A stretch of 11,723 nucleotides of DNA from DAOTUL01 sp034437435 (GTDB lineage: Bacteria > Chloroflexota > Anaerolineae > Aggregatilineales > Phototrophicaceae). Each line of letters begins with the position of its first letter. Position 1 is the stretch's first letter. The DNA lies in NCBI GenBank assembly GCA_964417785.1, contig CAYQJO010000131.1, positions 1 through 11,723 of the forward strand, read 5' to 3'. Made by a program: the position numbers and the translations under genes. The notes under the pieces are model-generated. The model ran no database searches and was not told the DNA's origin. It saw nothing but the letters and a program-made list of their open reading frames with translations. Positions 1-6,441 of the stretch are shown here, piece by piece.

Positions 1-152
1 ACTATCTATACTGGAACTTTCTGATCGAACACGAGGACACGCTGCGGTCGAATCCACGCATGGGGCGGAATGTATTGGGGCTGCGTCATCTGGATGATGC
101 AGAACGTGGGCGAGTCCGTGAGTCGGCGCAGCGATTCTTGGGGCGTTTGTAA
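1..152 (+). CDS. C-terminal end of an unidentified protein (5' end outside the window)
   Basis: An open frame runs from base 3 to a TAA at 150-152 and encodes about 49 residues, ending in RVRESAQRFLGRL. It is rich in Arg, Glu and Asp, has no membrane segment and no motif that I recognise, so no function is assigned. The TAA overlaps the ATG of the downstream ferredoxin gene (TAATG), which implies translational coupling. The upstream protein may therefore be a redox partner of that ferredoxin, for instance an oxygenase or other iron enzyme, but this is inference from context only. The frame is supported by the coupling and by the lack of stops through the visible part. Confidence 0.6.
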   Translation, partial: YLYWNFLIEHEDTLRSNPRMGRNVLGLRHLDDAERGRVRESAQRFLGRL

Positions 153-463
153 TGCAGCATCAGGTGATGGTTATCAACGGGGATACGAGTGTCGAGCTTC
201 TGGCGAGCGACGGGGTGAATCTGCGCCGGTTGCTGCTGGACGCGGGCTTATCACCTTACAGTGCGGTGACGCGGCGGTTTAACTGTGGTGGTCGTGGCCT
301 GTGCGCGACCTGTGGTGTATGGATTGACATGGGTGAACCGGACCCGGTTCACTGGCATGACCGGATTGGCAACCGGTTTGGCTATCCCAGATTATCGTGC
401 CAGGTCGTGGTAAGAACTAACATGGTGGTGCGTCTGATAACTGATAAGGGTATATGGACTTAG
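152..463 (+). CDS. Small [2Fe-2S] ferredoxin
   Basis: This 103-residue protein carries a plant/adrenodoxin-type [2Fe-2S] cluster motif: Cys45, Cys51 and Cys54 in FNCGGRGLCATCG, and a fourth Cys83 in RLSCQV (C-x5-C-x2-C-x28-C). The N-terminal part (VMVINGDTSVELLASDGVNLRRLLLDAGL) looks like the first beta-hairpin and helix of the beta-grasp fold. The length is normal for a free-standing ferredoxin, and there is no signal peptide, so a cytosolic one-electron carrier is expected. The ATG overlaps the stop of the upstream gene, and there is no separate strong ribosome binding site, which fits coupled translation. Its electron partner is unknown, but the coupled upstream gene is the obvious candidate. 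The GGRGLCATC spacing is typical of a ferredoxin group that often works with oxygenases, though the exact subfamily cannot be decided here. Confidence 0.88.
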   Translation: MQHQVMVINGDTSVELLASDGVNLRRLLLDAGLSPYSAVTRRFNCGGRGLCATCGVWIDMGEPDPVHWHDRIGNRFGYPRLSCQVVVRTNMVVRLITDKGIWT

Positions 464-473
464 CATTAGAGAA

Positions 474-665
474 TCACAACGGCCCTGCCATACACGCTTC
501 CAGCCCGCCGGTGATGTGACCGGGTTCAAGACTACGGCGTCTGTGGATATAGGCATCAATCGATTCGCGTGTTACATTGGCAATCGTGAAGATCACCATC
601 CGCTGTCCCTGAGAATACGCCAGGGACAACTTCTTCGGATACCTCATCTGGGAACCATTTTGCAC
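474..665 (-). other. Possible small gene or decayed gene fragment, unrecognised
   Basis: Within the 270-base gap between the ferredoxin and the GNAT gene, the minus strand has a 63-codon open frame with a reasonably protein-like core (VIFTIANVTRESIDAYIH). There is no clear ribosome binding site before its ATG, no recognised domain, and no conserved neighbour on the same strand. It may be a remnant of a longer gene or chance. An 8-bp inverted repeat (TGTCCCTG at 604-611, CAGGGACA at 621-628, 9-base loop) lies inside it. Confidence 0.2.
604..628. repeat. Perfect 8-bp inverted repeat in the gap before the GNAT gene
   Basis: TGTCCCTG and CAGGGACA are separated by nine bases. There is no U-tract on either side, so it is not an intrinsic terminator. 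It could be a hairpin in a transcript or an operator-like site, or it may simply be chance. Confidence 0.35.
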
Positions 666-733
666 AGTCTAATGTAAGCTTAACAGCCTGTTGATATGTT
701 TAGATCGGTCTACTCAAGTGTTAGGACAACAAC

Positions 734-1738
734 GTGAATTTAGAGGTACACACACATCCCCGTGTATTTGACGAATTAGAATCTGAGTGGAATGCGCTGC
801 TGCATTCCAGCCCGTCGGATCAAATATTCTTGACCTGGGAATGGCAGTCAACATGGTGGAATGTATACCATGAAGGCGATCTGTGGGTGTTGACATGCCG
901 CAAAGATGATGGACGGTTGGTCGGGATCGCGCCCTGGTTCATCGATGCCGAACGTACTGTGCGTGTGATCGGTTGCGAAGATGTTACCGATTATCTCGAT
1001 TTGATTGTTGATCGCTGTTGTGTTGATGAGGTGCTGGCCTGTTACGCGGACTTCCTGGCCGACCATTCCGCCGAATACGGCTATGTCGAGTTGTGCAATC
1101 TGCCGCAGGCATCTCCTCTCTACGAACGATTTCCCAAAGCTCTTGAACACTCTGGATTGCAGGTCTCAGTGGAACAGCAAGAAGTGTGTCCCATCATCGA
1201 GCTTCCGGAGACATGGGATGAGTATTTGCAGTCGTTAGACAAAAAGCAGCGGCATGAAATTCGGCGTAAGCTGCGACGTGCCAGCGGCGCGGGTGAAGGC
1301 ATTGAGTGGTATACGGTTGATCCACAGCGTGATTTAACCGCCAAGATCGAGTGCTTTCTCTCATTGATGGCTGCCAGTGATGCCGAAAAGTATGAGTTTC
1401 TCCAGGATGAGCAAAACGTGACCTTTTTCCGTCAGCTTATCCCGTTGATCGCTGAGGCGGGTTGGCTTCAACTGAACTTCCTGACAGTCGGTGGTGAAGA
1501 AACTGCGGCTTATCTCAATTTCAGCTACAACAATCGCATCCTGGTTTACAATTCTGGCCTATCCCACGAGCATTATGCCCATTTGAGTCCAGGTATTGTG
1601 CTGCTGGCCCGCTTGATCCGTGACGCGATTGAGCAAGGGTATGAGGTGTTCGATTTCCTGCGCGGAAATGAGACTTATAAGTACCACATGGGTGGCAAAG
1701 ACACGTCAGTCTACAAGTTGACGGCGAAGCCCGCATGA
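734..1738 (+). CDS. GNAT-fold acyltransferase of the BioF2/CelD-like (FemAB-related) type
   Basis: This is a 334-residue soluble protein starting at GTG 734; a weak AGGAC ribosome binding site lies about ten bases upstream. The C-terminal half has the marks of the acetyltransferase family often called BioF2-like or GNAT_6. There is a basic helix at residues 169-179 (DKKQRHEIRRK), a strand pair AAYLNFSYNNRILVYNSG, the turn LSPGIVLLARLI, and the closing motif FDFLRGNETYKYHMG at about 306-320. Related proteins sit in polysaccharide, cellulose or lipid-glycan clusters and are thought to transfer an acyl group from acyl-CoA, or an aminoacyl group as in FemABX. The stop overlaps the ATG of a GT4 glycosyltransferase (ATGA), so the two are co-translated and probably act on the same glycan or glycolipid. 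The exact donor and acceptor cannot be read from sequence. Confidence 0.8.
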   Translation: MNLEVHTHPRVFDELESEWNALLHSSPSDQIFLTWEWQSTWWNVYHEGDLWVLTCRKDDGRLVGIAPWFIDAERTVRVIGCEDVTDYLDLIVDRCCVDEVLACYADFLADHSAEYGYVELCNLPQASPLYERFPKALEHSGLQVSVEQQEVCPIIELPETWDEYLQSLDKKQRHEIRRKLRRASGAGEGIEWYTVDPQRDLTAKIECFLSLMAASDAEKYEFLQDEQNVTFFRQLIPLIAEAGWLQLNFLTVGGEETAAYLNFSYNNRILVYNSGLSHEHYAHLSPGIVLLARLIRDAIEQGYEVFDFLRGNETYKYHMGGKDTSVYKLTAKPA

Positions 1739-2934
1739 TTGCGCTGCTTTCTGTACATACCAGTCCACTTGCGAGTCTGGGTGGGCGCAAAACCGGTGGC
1801 ATGAATGTCTATGTACGTGAACTGGCGCGAGAACTGGGCCGGCGTGGGATACCGGTTGATGTTTTCACACGTCGTTATCATCCCGATCTACCGGTGATTG
1901 ACACATCTCTCGGCGAAAACGTCCGGGTTGTGCATATCAATGCTGGTCCACCACAGGTTCTTGATCCAGACGACGTATATCCACATCTGTCGTCCTTCAC
2001 GTCGGGGGTGATCGCGTTTGGCATGAAACATGATACATCGTATGACATGATTTATGCGCACTACTGGTTGAGTGGATTAGTTGCACACCAGCTTCAGTCT
2101 ATGTGGCATGTGCCGTTCGTGCAGATGTTCCACACTTTGGGGCATATGAAGCACCGGATCAGTGAAGGTAATGCTCCGCTGCTGCGGATTGCATCGGAGC
2201 GCCAGATTGTTTCATGGGCTGACCGGATTATCGCCGCGACTCCAGCGGAGCAGATGCAGCTTCGCTGGCTGTATCGGGCTGATCGGCGCAAGATCGACAT
2301 CGTACCGCCAGGGGTCGATATATCACGCTTTCATCCGGTGGCGCAGGCCGAAGCGCGGCGGCGGCTCGGATTGCGAGAGGATAAGTGCTATTTCCTGTTT
2401 GTTGGGCGTATCGAGCCGCTCAAGTCTATTGGTACGATTCTACGAGCTGCCGATGAACTCCCGGATGAAAGGCTGCGGGTGCTTGTCGTTGGTGGCGACC
2501 CTGATGATCCATCGGACCCGGAGATGGTGCGCTTGCAGCAGATGCATATCGATTTTGGTTTGGGGAAGAGAGTCCAGTTTCTTGGGGCGAAGGGTCAGGA
2601 TGTATTGCCCCTGTACTACTCGGCAGCCACTGCAGTGATTATGCCCTCCGAGTACGAGTCTTTTGGTATGGTTGCGTTGGAAGCAATGGCGTCCGGCACG
2701 CCTGTCATCGCCACAGAAACCGGCGGATTGGCCTATCTTGTTCGCGACGATGAGACCGGTTATTTGATCCCGGTACACGATGCGGAAGCGCTGGCCCATC
2801 GGATGCGGTGCTTGATGGATGATCCGGAAAAGCAGCGCCTGCTGGGTCGGAATGCCTATGCCGAAGCTCAGCAGTACGCCTGGTTCAATATCACCGATCG
2901 TGTTCTGTCGGTCCTCAGCCCCCATATGCGTTAG
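1735..2934 (+). CDS. GT4-family glycosyltransferase, MshA/sucrose-synthase-like (GT-B fold)
   Basis: This 399-residue protein resembles MshA (D-inositol-3-phosphate glycosyltransferase) and sucrose-phosphate synthase-like enzymes. The N-terminal Rossmann domain opens with LLSVHTSPLASLG and the TGGMNVYVRE loop (residues 20-29). His133 lies in FHTLGHMKH. The nucleotide-sugar domain has FVGRIEPLKS, with Arg225 and Lys230 expected to bind the diphosphate, and the E-x7-E motif Glu308/Glu316 in PSEYESFGMVALEAMASG, expected to hold the sugar nucleotide. It is probably a cytosolic or membrane-associated retaining transferase. Its ATG overlaps the stop of the GNAT gene. MshA-like residues are well kept, but no mycothiol genes (mshB, mshC) are near, and the acyltransferase neighbour points to a glycan or glycolipid role. 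I therefore leave the symbol blank. The 3' end overlaps a convergent gene by 20 bases. Confidence 0.88.
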   Translation: MIALLSVHTSPLASLGGRKTGGMNVYVRELARELGRRGIPVDVFTRRYHPDLPVIDTSLGENVRVVHINAGPPQVLDPDDVYPHLSSFTSGVIAFGMKHDTSYDMIYAHYWLSGLVAHQLQSMWHVPFVQMFHTLGHMKHRISEGNAPLLRIASERQIVSWADRIIAATPAEQMQLRWLYRADRRKIDIVPPGVDISRFHPVAQAEARRRLGLREDKCYFLFVGRIEPLKSIGTILRAADELPDERLRVLVVGGDPDDPSDPEMVRLQQMHIDFGLGKRVQFLGAKGQDVLPLYYSAATAVIMPSEYESFGMVALEAMASGTPVIATETGGLAYLVRDDETGYLIPVHDAEALAHRMRCLMDDPEKQRLLGRNAYAEAQQYAWFNITDRVLSVLSPHMR

Positions 2935-3211
2935 GGGTGTCGGCCACCGTCACTTGAATATAGGGTGCCTGTTCTTGAATCTCGACCGCATCATCCTCCG
3001 GGATTGTGTGCTGTCCTTTGTGGTAAAGCACATCGTTGAAACCATCGTAACGATAGCGGCGATTCACCCAACCGTAGCGATGGTGGAAGAAGACGACGTT
3101 GAATTGAATGGAATCGTCTTCTTCGATGATTTTCTCATCGACAATCCAGACCGGCGCGTATTGTTCCAGGTGTGGAATGGTCTTGCGGTCCCGTTTTTCG
3201 TGTATATCCAT
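2915..3211 (-). CDS. Small conserved-looking hypothetical protein (98 residues)
   Basis: I do not recognise this family. The start chosen (ATG at 3209-3211) is preceded by AGGGA seven bases away. It also lies about 25 bases after a candidate promoter, whereas an upstream ATG (3242-3244) and TTG (3254-3256) would fall at or before the predicted transcript start. The product begins MDIHEKRDRKTIPHLEQY, is acidic and aromatic-rich (FFHHRYGWVNRRYRYDGF), and has no signal peptide or membrane helix, so a small cytosolic protein of beta-rich type is likely. It faces the glycosyltransferase tail-to-tail and overlaps its last 20 bases, with no terminator visible between them. It is divergent from the argG leader. 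Coding is supported by an uninterrupted, well-composed frame and the promoter plus ribosome binding site. Confidence 0.6.
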   Translation of the reverse strand: MDIHEKRDRKTIPHLEQYAPVWIVDEKIIEEDDSIQFNVVFFHHRYGWVNRRYRYDGFNDVLYHKGQHTIPEDDAVEIQEQAPYIQVTVADTPNAYGG

Positions 3212-3218
3212 TTCAAAA

Positions 3219-3272
3219 TCCCTGAATCCCACAATGCCTCCCATTGTATCGGGCAAGACGACGTACTGCCAG
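3219..3272 (-). promoter_or_regulatory. Candidate promoter and ribosome binding site of the 98-residue gene
   Basis: Read on the minus strand, a CTGGCA-like -35 element is followed after about 18 bases by TACAAT (bases 3243-3248 on the + strand). This predicts a transcript start near 3235 and a short leader that contains AGGGA before the ATG at 3211. It was assigned by eye against the sigma-70 consensus. Confidence 0.35.
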
Positions 3273-3310
3273 TTGTGCAGTTTGCTTTCTGAATTTGGGC
3301 AGGTTGTTCC

Positions 3311-3338
3311 TTGACAGTCACTCAGGTTACGTTATGCT
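3311..3338 (+). promoter_or_regulatory. Promoter of the argG-argH operon
   Basis: A perfect TTGACA -35 box (3311-3316) is followed after 16 bases by TATGCT (3333-3338), a four-of-six match to TATAAT. Transcription would begin around 3344-3347, at or within a few bases of the start codon of the Arg-rich leader ORF. This is the only strong promoter-like pair I see between the divergent small gene and argG. Confidence 0.6.
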
Positions 3339-3346
3339 TGGCGGCT

Positions 3347-3421
3347 ATGAAGTGGTTTACGCTTTTCCGTCGCAGCCGTCGACCTGACCAATGGATCGGG
3401 GCTTGCGGCATGCCGTGTTAA
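3347..3421 (+). CDS. Arg-rich leader peptide of the argG operon (24 residues), probably leaderless
   Basis: An ATG-initiated ORF of 24 codons begins MKWFTLFRRSRRPDQW and stops at TAA 3419-3421. Codons 8, 9, 11 and 12 (3368-3382) are CGT, CGC, CGT and CGA, so four of five consecutive codons read arginine, the end product of the operon. The predicted transcript start is within about three bases of the ATG, so it would be translated without a Shine-Dalgarno sequence; none is visible apart from a weak GGCGG. The ORF lies between the promoter and an intrinsic terminator, and its 3' half contains the bases that can pair with the terminator. This is the expected design of a ribosome-stalling attenuator: scarce Arg-tRNA stalls the ribosome on the Arg codons and lets the antiterminator form. 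The peptide itself probably has no other role. The role is inferred from layout and pairing, not from homology. Confidence 0.6.
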   Translation: MKWFTLFRRSRRPDQWIGACGMPC

Positions 3422-3452
3422 GAGCATGAACTGAGAAATGGCGGCCCCGGTC
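3394..3452 (+). promoter_or_regulatory. Candidate antiterminator of the argG attenuator
   Basis: GATCGGGGC at 3394-3402, inside the leader ORF just 3' of the Arg codons, can pair over all nine bases (one G-U) with GCCCCGGTC at 3444-3452. That segment is the 5' arm and part of the loop of the terminator, and one more U-G pair (3403 with 3443) extends the helix. The two hairpins are mutually exclusive. I could not find an equally convincing helix that hides 3394-3402 when the ribosome does not stall, so the off-state depends on the ribosome or on weak pairing with 3376-3385. Confidence 0.5.
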
Positions 3453-3471
3453 AATCCGGGGTCTTTTTTTT
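3443..3471 (+). terminator. Intrinsic terminator (attenuator) in front of argG
   Basis: An eight-pair stem (3443-3450 with 3456-3463, core CCCCGG/CCGGGG, one G-U) with a five-base loop is followed directly by eight T residues. It lies only 20 bases before the argG ATG and downstream of the operon promoter, so it can only act as a conditional terminator of the leader transcript. Confidence 0.85.
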
Positions 3472-3490
3472 GCATGAGGAGGGACCCGCA

Positions 3491-4756
<1,266 letters not shown>

Positions 4757-4758
4757 CA

Positions 4759-6126
4759 ATGACGTTGTGGGGTGGTCGTTTCAGTGCGGGACCGGATGAA
4801 CTGCTGCGCAGACTGAATGATAGTCTGCGCTATGATCGGAGGCTGTATCGTCAGGACATCGCTGGAAGCATCGTGTATGCGCGGGCGCTCGCCCGCGCGG
4901 GTGTGTTGACGCAAGCAGAAGCGGATTCTATTGTAGATGGCCTGGAACGTGTGCGAGCGGAGTTTGACGCCGGTGAATTTATCTTCGGTCCAGGTGATGA
5001 GGACATTCACACAGCGGTGGAACGCCGACTGACAGAGTTGATAGGGGAGGTGGGGGGTAAGCTGCACACCGGGCGTAGTCGTAACGATCAGGTGGCGACC
5101 GATTTCCGATTGTGGACGATGGAAGCCATTGATACGGTCGATGCTAATCTAAATGCCTTACAGACAGCACTGGTGGATAAATCGGAACCCCATGTCGAAA
5201 CCGTCATGCCCGGTTACACCCACTTTCAGCCAGCGCAACCAATCACGGTGGCGCATTGGCTGATGAGTTTTTTCTGGATGTTGGCGCGTGACCGGGAACG
5301 TCTCGCCGATGCTCGTCGACGGACGGCGGTACTGCCGCTTGGTTCAGGTGCGTTGGCTGGAACACCGTTTCCTGTTGACCGGCAGCAAATGGCTGCTGAA
5401 CTAGGCATGAATTCGTATAGTCAAAATAGTCTTGACAGCGTAAGTGACCGAGACTTTGTAACAGAGACACTATTTACCCTTAGCATGATAAGCACCCACC
5501 TGAGTCGTCTCGCAGAAGATACAATCATCTATACCAACCCGGCACTCAACTTCATTTCCATCGCAGACCAATACAGTACCGGGTCAAGTCTAATGCCACA
5601 AAAACGCAATGCCGACCCTATGGAACTCACACGCGGAAGAGCAGGGCGAATAATCGGACACTTAACAGCTATGCTCACCACCATTAAAGGCACACCCAGC
5701 GGCTATAACAAAGACCTTCAAGAGGACAAAGAAGCACTCCTAGACTCAACCGATACACTCAACGACCTGTTACCTATCATCACCGCCATTATCAATACCC
5801 TGACGATCCATACAGATAACATGCAAGCCAGCTTGAGCGAAGATATATTAGCAACCGACTTGGCTGACTATCTGGTGTACAAAGGGGTACCATTCCGCAA
5901 AGCACACCATATCGTCGGACAGGTCGTTCAATACGCACAGGAACAAGGCCAACCCATATCCAAGATACCGCTACCGAAGTTACGCGAGCTTTCCGACCTG
6001 TTTGATGATGACGTTTACAACGTGTTCAACTTCACACGATCTATTGAGCAACGACAAACGCCCGGCGGCACAGCACCGGATGCGGTACGCAAGCAAATCA
6101 TAGAAGCGAGAAAACTGCTACAATAA
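4759..6126 (+). CDS. argH: Argininosuccinate lyase
   Basis: ArgH splits argininosuccinate into arginine and fumarate, the last step of the pathway, as a cytosolic homotetramer of the fumarase/aspartase superfamily. The 455-residue product is of normal length and starts MTLWGGRFS, typical of the family. GKLHTGRSRNDQVATDFRLW and PGYTHFQPAQP are the first and second conserved regions. GSSLMPQKRNADPMEL at 275-290 is the superfamily signature with the catalytic serine loop. It begins two bases after argG, with no good ribosome binding site of its own, so translation is probably coupled. Base composition changes inside the gene near base 5400 (about residue 214): upstream the coding strand is G-rich, downstream it is A/C-rich, yet the protein stays intact. 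A very strong GC-rich inverted repeat lies at 4879-4898. Confidence 0.97.
   Translation: MTLWGGRFSAGPDELLRRLNDSLRYDRRLYRQDIAGSIVYARALARAGVLTQAEADSIVDGLERVRAEFDAGEFIFGPGDEDIHTAVERRLTELIGEVGGKLHTGRSRNDQVATDFRLWTMEAIDTVDANLNALQTALVDKSEPHVETVMPGYTHFQPAQPITVAHWLMSFFWMLARDRERLADARRRTAVLPLGSGALAGTPFPVDRQQMAAELGMNSYSQNSLDSVSDRDFVTETLFTLSMISTHLSRLAEDTIIYTNPALNFISIADQYSTGSSLMPQKRNADPMELTRGRAGRIIGHLTAMLTTIKGTPSGYNKDLQEDKEALLDSTDTLNDLLPIITAIINTLTIHTDNMQASLSEDILATDLADYLVYKGVPFRKAHHIVGQVVQYAQEQGQPISKIPLPKLRELSDLFDDDVYNVFNFTRSIEQRQTPGGTAPDAVRKQIIEARKLLQ
4879..4898 (+). repeat. GC-only inverted repeat inside argH
   Basis: GCGCGGGCG and CGCCCGCGC form nine perfect pairs around a two-base centre, about 120 bases into argH. 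The codons read Ala-Arg-Ala-Leu-Ala-Arg-Ala, so a repetitive peptide can explain it. As RNA it would be a stable hairpin (a four-base loop after opening one pair) and could slow ribosomes or protect the message. Confidence 0.5.
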
Positions 6127-6132
6127 ACAATT

Positions 6133-6168
6133 GTGCAACCAACACAGACCTCTACGGTTAAGTTGCAC
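6133..6168 (+). repeat. Inverted repeat after argH
   Basis: GTGCAAC (6133-6139) and GTTGCAC (6162-6168) are exact inverted copies separated by 22 bases, directly after the argH stop. No run of T follows, so it is not a convincing intrinsic terminator. It may be a transcript-end hairpin or an operator for the ilv promoter 18 bases further on. No other terminator for argGH is visible. Confidence 0.35.
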
Positions 6169-6185
6169 GAACTTCTTCAGGGTAG

Positions 6186-6213
6186 TTGACACACACAGGA
6201 AACATGTTAATCT
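6186..6213 (+). promoter_or_regulatory. Promoter of the ilv-leu operon
   Basis: TTGACA (6186-6191) is followed after 16 bases by TAATCT (6208-6213), preceded by TG at 6205-6206, i.e. an extended -10 element that can compensate for the imperfect hexamer. The predicted transcript start near 6220 leaves a leader of about 27 bases before the leader-peptide GTG. Confidence 0.55.
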
Positions 6214-6246
6214 AACGTTGCATTGGCAAAACACGGGAACAATTCT

Positions 6247-6318
6247 GTGACCAGGAACATCGTAGTCATCCTCAGCCTTATCAGCGTACTCGTCCTTATT
6301 ATTATCGACGGGCTATAA
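6247..6318 (+). CDS. Ile/Val/Leu-rich leader peptide of the ilv operon (23 residues)
   Basis: A GTG-initiated ORF of 23 codons ends at TAA 6316-6318; GGGA eight bases upstream is a possible ribosome binding site. The core reads NIVVILSLISVLVLIII: 15 of the 23 residues are Ile, Val or Leu, the products of the operon, ending with three consecutive Ile codons (6298-6306). This closely parallels the leader peptides of enterobacterial ilv operons in style and position (known family behaviour: ribosomes stall here when charged Ile-, Val- or Leu-tRNA is scarce). It is followed by mutually exclusive antiterminator and terminator hairpins and then by ilvE. The peptide is hydrophobic and could resemble a membrane segment, but its position makes a regulatory role far more likely. 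Strong call on composition and context. Confidence 0.85.
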   Translation: MTRNIVVILSLISVLVLIIIDGL

Positions 6319-6368
6319 CGGCTTGGGTGGTTGACACGATTGAGATTTTGAAACAAAGCCCCCAGGCC
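6270..6368 (+). promoter_or_regulatory. Alternative RNA pairings of the ilv attenuator (regions 1:2 and 2:3)
   Basis: Region 2, GGCTTGGG at 6320-6327, directly follows the leader stop codon. It can pair with region 3, CCCAGGCC at 6361-6368 (eight pairs, one G-U), which overlaps the 5' arm and loop of the terminator: the antiterminator. It can also pair with region 1, CCTCAGCC at 6270-6277 inside the leader ORF (seven of eight). A ribosome stalled on the Ile/Val/Leu codons covers region 1 and frees region 2 for the antiterminator. A ribosome at the stop codon covers region 2 and lets the terminator form. This is the classical four-region logic. Confidence 0.75.
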
Positions 6369-6379
6369 GGGGGCTTTTT
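6355..6379 (+). terminator. Intrinsic terminator (attenuator) in front of ilvE
   Basis: GCCCCC (6358-6363) pairs with GGGGGC (6369-6374) around a five-base loop. AAA on the 5' side extends the stem into the T5 run (6375-6379), which is followed by CATTTT. It is 62 bases upstream of the ilvE start and downstream of the operon promoter and leader ORF. Confidence 0.85.
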
Positions 6380-6441
6380 CATTTTGATAGGTAGGCGGTA
6401 AACTCTTCGATAAAATCATTCATCACGAAAGGAAACTTGAA

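Noticed and set aside
2440..2925. 161-codon minus-strand frame opposite the glycosyltransferase
   Set aside because: Shadow of a well-supported GT4 gene; no motif and no ribosome binding site support.
3334..3387. Alternative 17-codon leader ORF starting at ATG 3334 (MLGGYEVVYAFPSQPST)
   Set aside because: Its start lies within the -10 region of the promoter, so it would not be fully transcribed, and it contains no arginine codon.
3421..3471. T-box riboswitch before argG
   Set aside because: Only a vague TGG resemblance before the terminator; the conserved T-box bulge (GGTGG-ACCGCG type) and a specifier-loop stem are missing, whereas the Arg-codon ORF and full antiterminator pairing explain the layout better.
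3470..3490. Upstream TTG start for argG
   Set aside because: It falls in the terminator's U-tract with no ribosome binding site; the ATG at 3491 has GAGGAGGG at good spacing and gives the family's N-terminus.
6331..6336. Second TTGACA as a promoter closer to ilvE
   Set aside because: No -10-like hexamer at 15-19 bases downstream; the interval is the terminator stem.
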